From: DATARH01 sp036268425
GTDB taxonomy: Bacteria; Pseudomonadota; Alphaproteobacteria; ATCC43930; CGMCC-115725
Assembly: GCA_036268425.1 (NCBI GenBank)
Contig: DATAUE010000043.1
Location: forward strand, 1 to 64,000
Direction: 5' to 3'
DNA length: 64,000 bases
Shown piece after piece: positions 62,107 to 64,000 of this stretch; position 1 is the stretch's first letter; each line of letters starts with the position of its first letter. The notes beneath the pieces were generated by a model. That model did no database searches. It had not been told where the DNA came from and saw nothing but the letters and a program-made list of their open reading frames with translations. The position numbers and the translations under genes are program-made.

Positions 62107-64000
62107 TTGCGGTTCAAGCATCTCCTCACGGCCTCGATCCTTGCCGCTTTCGCCACAGGCGCGACCGCGCCGGTATCCGCCTTGGCGCAAAACGTGCTTC
62201 CGAGCGGTGGCAAAGTAGTCGCCGGCAGCGTGGCGATCGGCGCACCGGTCGGCAGCACGCAAACCATCACGCAATCGTCAAACCGCGCCGTCGTCAACTG
62301 GAACTCGTTTTCGATCGGCCAGCCGAATACGGTCAATTTCGCCCAGCCCGGCAGTTCGGCGGCGATCCTCAACCGGGTCACCGGTGCCACGACTTCGACG
62401 CTGGCCGGGCACCTCAACGCCAACGGGCAGGTCTATCTCGTCAACCCGAACGGCATCGCGATCACCAAAAGCGGCGCGGTGAATGTCGGCGGCGGCTTTG
62501 TCGCCTCGACGCTCGACATTGCCAACGGTGACTTCCTGGCCGGCCATCTGGCGTTTTCCGGCAAGGGCGCTTCAGCGCCGGTCAGCAATGCCGGCACGAT
62601 CACCATCGGCAGGAACGGATTTACCGCGCTGATCGGCGGCTCGGCGGCAAATTCGGGCACCATCCGGGTGCCTCTCGGCAAGGTCGGCCTCGGCTCCGGC
62701 GAACAGGCGACGCTCGACCTTAACGGAGATGGTTTTCTGCAGGTGGCCGCGCCGACCGGCGCGAAAACCGCACAGGGTCAGGCACTGGTCAGCAACTCCG
62801 GCAAGATCGTCGCCCCGGGCGGCACCGTCGAATTAAAGGCCGCGACCGTCGCGACGGCGATCCGCGACGCGGTCAACATGTCGGGAATTATCTCGGCAAA
62901 TTCGGTGTCGGGCCGCAACGGCAGCGTCATGCTCGGCGGCGGACCGGGCGGCAATGTCGCGGTCACCGGCGCACTCGACGTTTCGGCGCCGGCCTCAAAT
63001 CATGCGGCCTCGGGCAGCGGCGTTGGCGGTTCGGTCAAAATCGGCGGCGCGCACATCAATCTCGGCAACACCGCCCGCATCGATGCGCGCGGCCCCAAAG
63101 GCGGCGGCACCGTTTCGATCGGCGGCGGCCCGCGCCCTCTCCCCCCGGCGAATGCCGACCTGCTGCTGCACGACGCGCTGACGGCCAACGTGTCGGCCGG
63201 TGCCGTGATCGACGCCAGCGCCACCCGCCGCGGCAACGGCGGCGGCGTCACGCTGTGGTCCGATACGACGACGGTTTTTGCCGGCACGATCCGCGCCAAT
63301 GGCGGCTCGCAGGGCGGTAATGGCGGCACCATCGAAACATCGAGCCGTGGCCAATTGACCATCGTGCCGTCTGCCTCGGCCCGCGCTGCCGCGCCGGGAG
63401 GCAAATCCGGCACCTGGGTGATCGACCCGAGCAACCTGATTATTGACGGCAACGCCGCGACGGCAATCGGCAATGCGCTGAACGCCGGCACCAACGTCGT
63501 CGAGCAAACGACCGCGACCACGACCGGCGGCTTCGGCACGGCGGCGCCCGGCACCGGTGATATCGACGTCAATGCCGCGATCGCCTGGGGCACGGCGAGC
63601 ACGCTGACGCTGACGGCCTACAACAGCATCAATGTCAACGCCGCGATTACGATTGGCGGCGCGGGCCACCTGTCGCTCCTCAGCAACAATGCCGCCGCCA
63701 ACAATACCGCGACGATCACGGTCAACGCGCCGATCACGATCAACAGCAACGGCGCGCTCGATTTCACCACCACCGGCAACAGCGCCGGCCTGGTCTTTGG
63801 CATGGGCCAGGGCAACGCCCAGTTTACCGGGGGCGCCAATGCCGGGGCCGGCCTGACGATCAACAGCACGTCATATACGTTGCTGTACGATACCGGGGCG
63901 ACCGCCACCGGCGTGCAAAGCATGAACAATTCGTCGGGTGCGTTCGCGCTGGCGACACCGCTGACCAATGCCACGATGTTCACGGCGCCGCCTGTCGCAA
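62107..64000 (+). CDS. TpsA filamentous-haemagglutinin-like exoprotein (partial)
   Basis: A TTG start four bases after tpsB (LRFKHLLTASILAAFATGAT) opens a long frame that has no stop before the window ends. After the signal peptide comes the TPS secretion domain: VVNWNSFSIGQPNTVNFAQP, ILNRVTGATTSTLAGHLNAN and the VYLVNPNGIAITKSGAVNVG motif, as in FHA. Beyond it the sequence is Gly/Ala/Asn-rich with repeated strands such as GGSVKIGG, GGTVSIGG and GGGVTLW, which form a beta-helix. It is likely a large surface adhesin. At least 631 residues are seen. Confidence 0.92.
   Translation, partial: MRFKHLLTASILAAFATGATAPVSALAQNVLPSGGKVVAGSVAIGAPVGSTQTITQSSNRAVVNWNSFSIGQPNTVNFAQPGSSAAILNRVTGATTSTLAGHLNANGQVYLVNPNGIAITKSGAVNVGGGFVASTLDIANGDFLAGHLAFSGKGASAPVSNAGTITIGRNGFTALIGGSAANSGTIRVPLGKVGLGSGEQATLDLNGDGFLQVAAPTGAKTAQGQALVSNSGKIVAPGGTVELKAATVATAIRDAVNMSGIISANSVSGRNGSVMLGGGPGGNVAVTGALDVSAPASNHAASGSGVGGSVKIGGAHINLGNTARIDARGPKGGGTVSIGGGPRPLPPANADLLLHDALTANVSAGAVIDASATRRGNGGGVTLWSDTTTVFAGTIRANGGSQGGNGGTIETSSRGQLTIVPSASARAAAPGGKSGTWVIDPSNLIIDGNAATAIGNALNAGTNVVEQTTATTTGGFGTAAPGTGDIDVNAAIAWGTASTLTLTAYNSINVNAAITIGGAGHLSLLSNNAAANNTATITVNAPITINSNGALDFTTTGNSAGLVFGMGQGNAQFTGGANAGAGLTINSTSYTLLYDTGATATGVQSMNNSSGAFALATPLTNATMFTAPPVA

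Noticed and set aside
1..64000. CRISPR array or other regularly spaced repeats
   Set aside because: No series of short repeats with even spacers was found anywhere.

Overview
The window is GC-rich, densely coded DNA from an alphaproteobacterium. The DUF2277 protein, kaiC/kaiB without kaiA, a bacteriophytochrome with its own heme oxygenase, DUF736 proteins and EcfG-like promoter motifs point to the Hyphomicrobiales (Bradyrhizobium/Rhodopseudomonas/Xanthobacteraceae neighbourhood). The lineage is an inference; no rRNA or housekeeping marker is present.

Layout. (1) 1-15.7 kb is a sensory and stress region. An IS5-type element end cuts the last gene of a kaiC-kaiB-kaiB-histidine kinase operon. 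Next come a small secreted protein, a very large hybrid kinase carrying two opposite frameshifts, a group of small stress-type proteins (two CxxC paralogues, a YflT-type glycine-zipper protein, DUF2277), and a red-light cassette (bacteriophytochrome kinase-receiver, heme oxygenase, divergent Crp/Fnr regulator with a palindromic operator candidate). (2) 15.8-39.85 kb is a mobile element of the integrative/mobilizable type. It starts next to a decayed DUF3616 gene and contains a ParB-like protein (frameshifted), a 1448-residue methyltransferase plus strawberry-notch helicase, a Toprim protein, a DUF2493 protein, four DUF736 copies, a J-domain protein, a TraG/VirD4 coupling protein with a separate membrane subunit, a MobC-like protein, a relaxase, and a tyrosine integrase next to tRNA-Gly(CCC). 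An internal duplication of a leader plus small gene has partly decayed. (3) 39.9-52 kb is ordinary chromosome: MFS pump, SMP-30 lactonase, double cold-shock protein, prolyl aminopeptidase, cupin, TAXI-type binding protein, NAD(P)H oxidoreductase, methyltransferase, zinc alcohol dehydrogenase and glgX. (4) 52.2-58.4 kb is a stressosome operon, rsbR-rsbS-rsbT-phosphatase, whose outputs appear to be two hybrid histidine kinases translated with overlaps. (5) 58.4-64 kb holds a CaiB-type CoA-transferase and a FecR/TpsB/TpsA two-partner secretion set; the TpsA adhesin runs off the window.

The stress and light genes in (1) and (4) all feed kinases, phosphatases or STAS proteins, so the non-mobile part reads as environmental signal integration. 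In the mobile part, the ParB, helicase/methyltransferase and Toprim genes look like maintenance functions. TraG, MobC and relaxase make it mobilizable, and no complete type IV secretion system is visible, so transfer probably depends on a helper. Several genes carry single-base frameshifts; the sequence alone cannot separate real decay from sequencing error.
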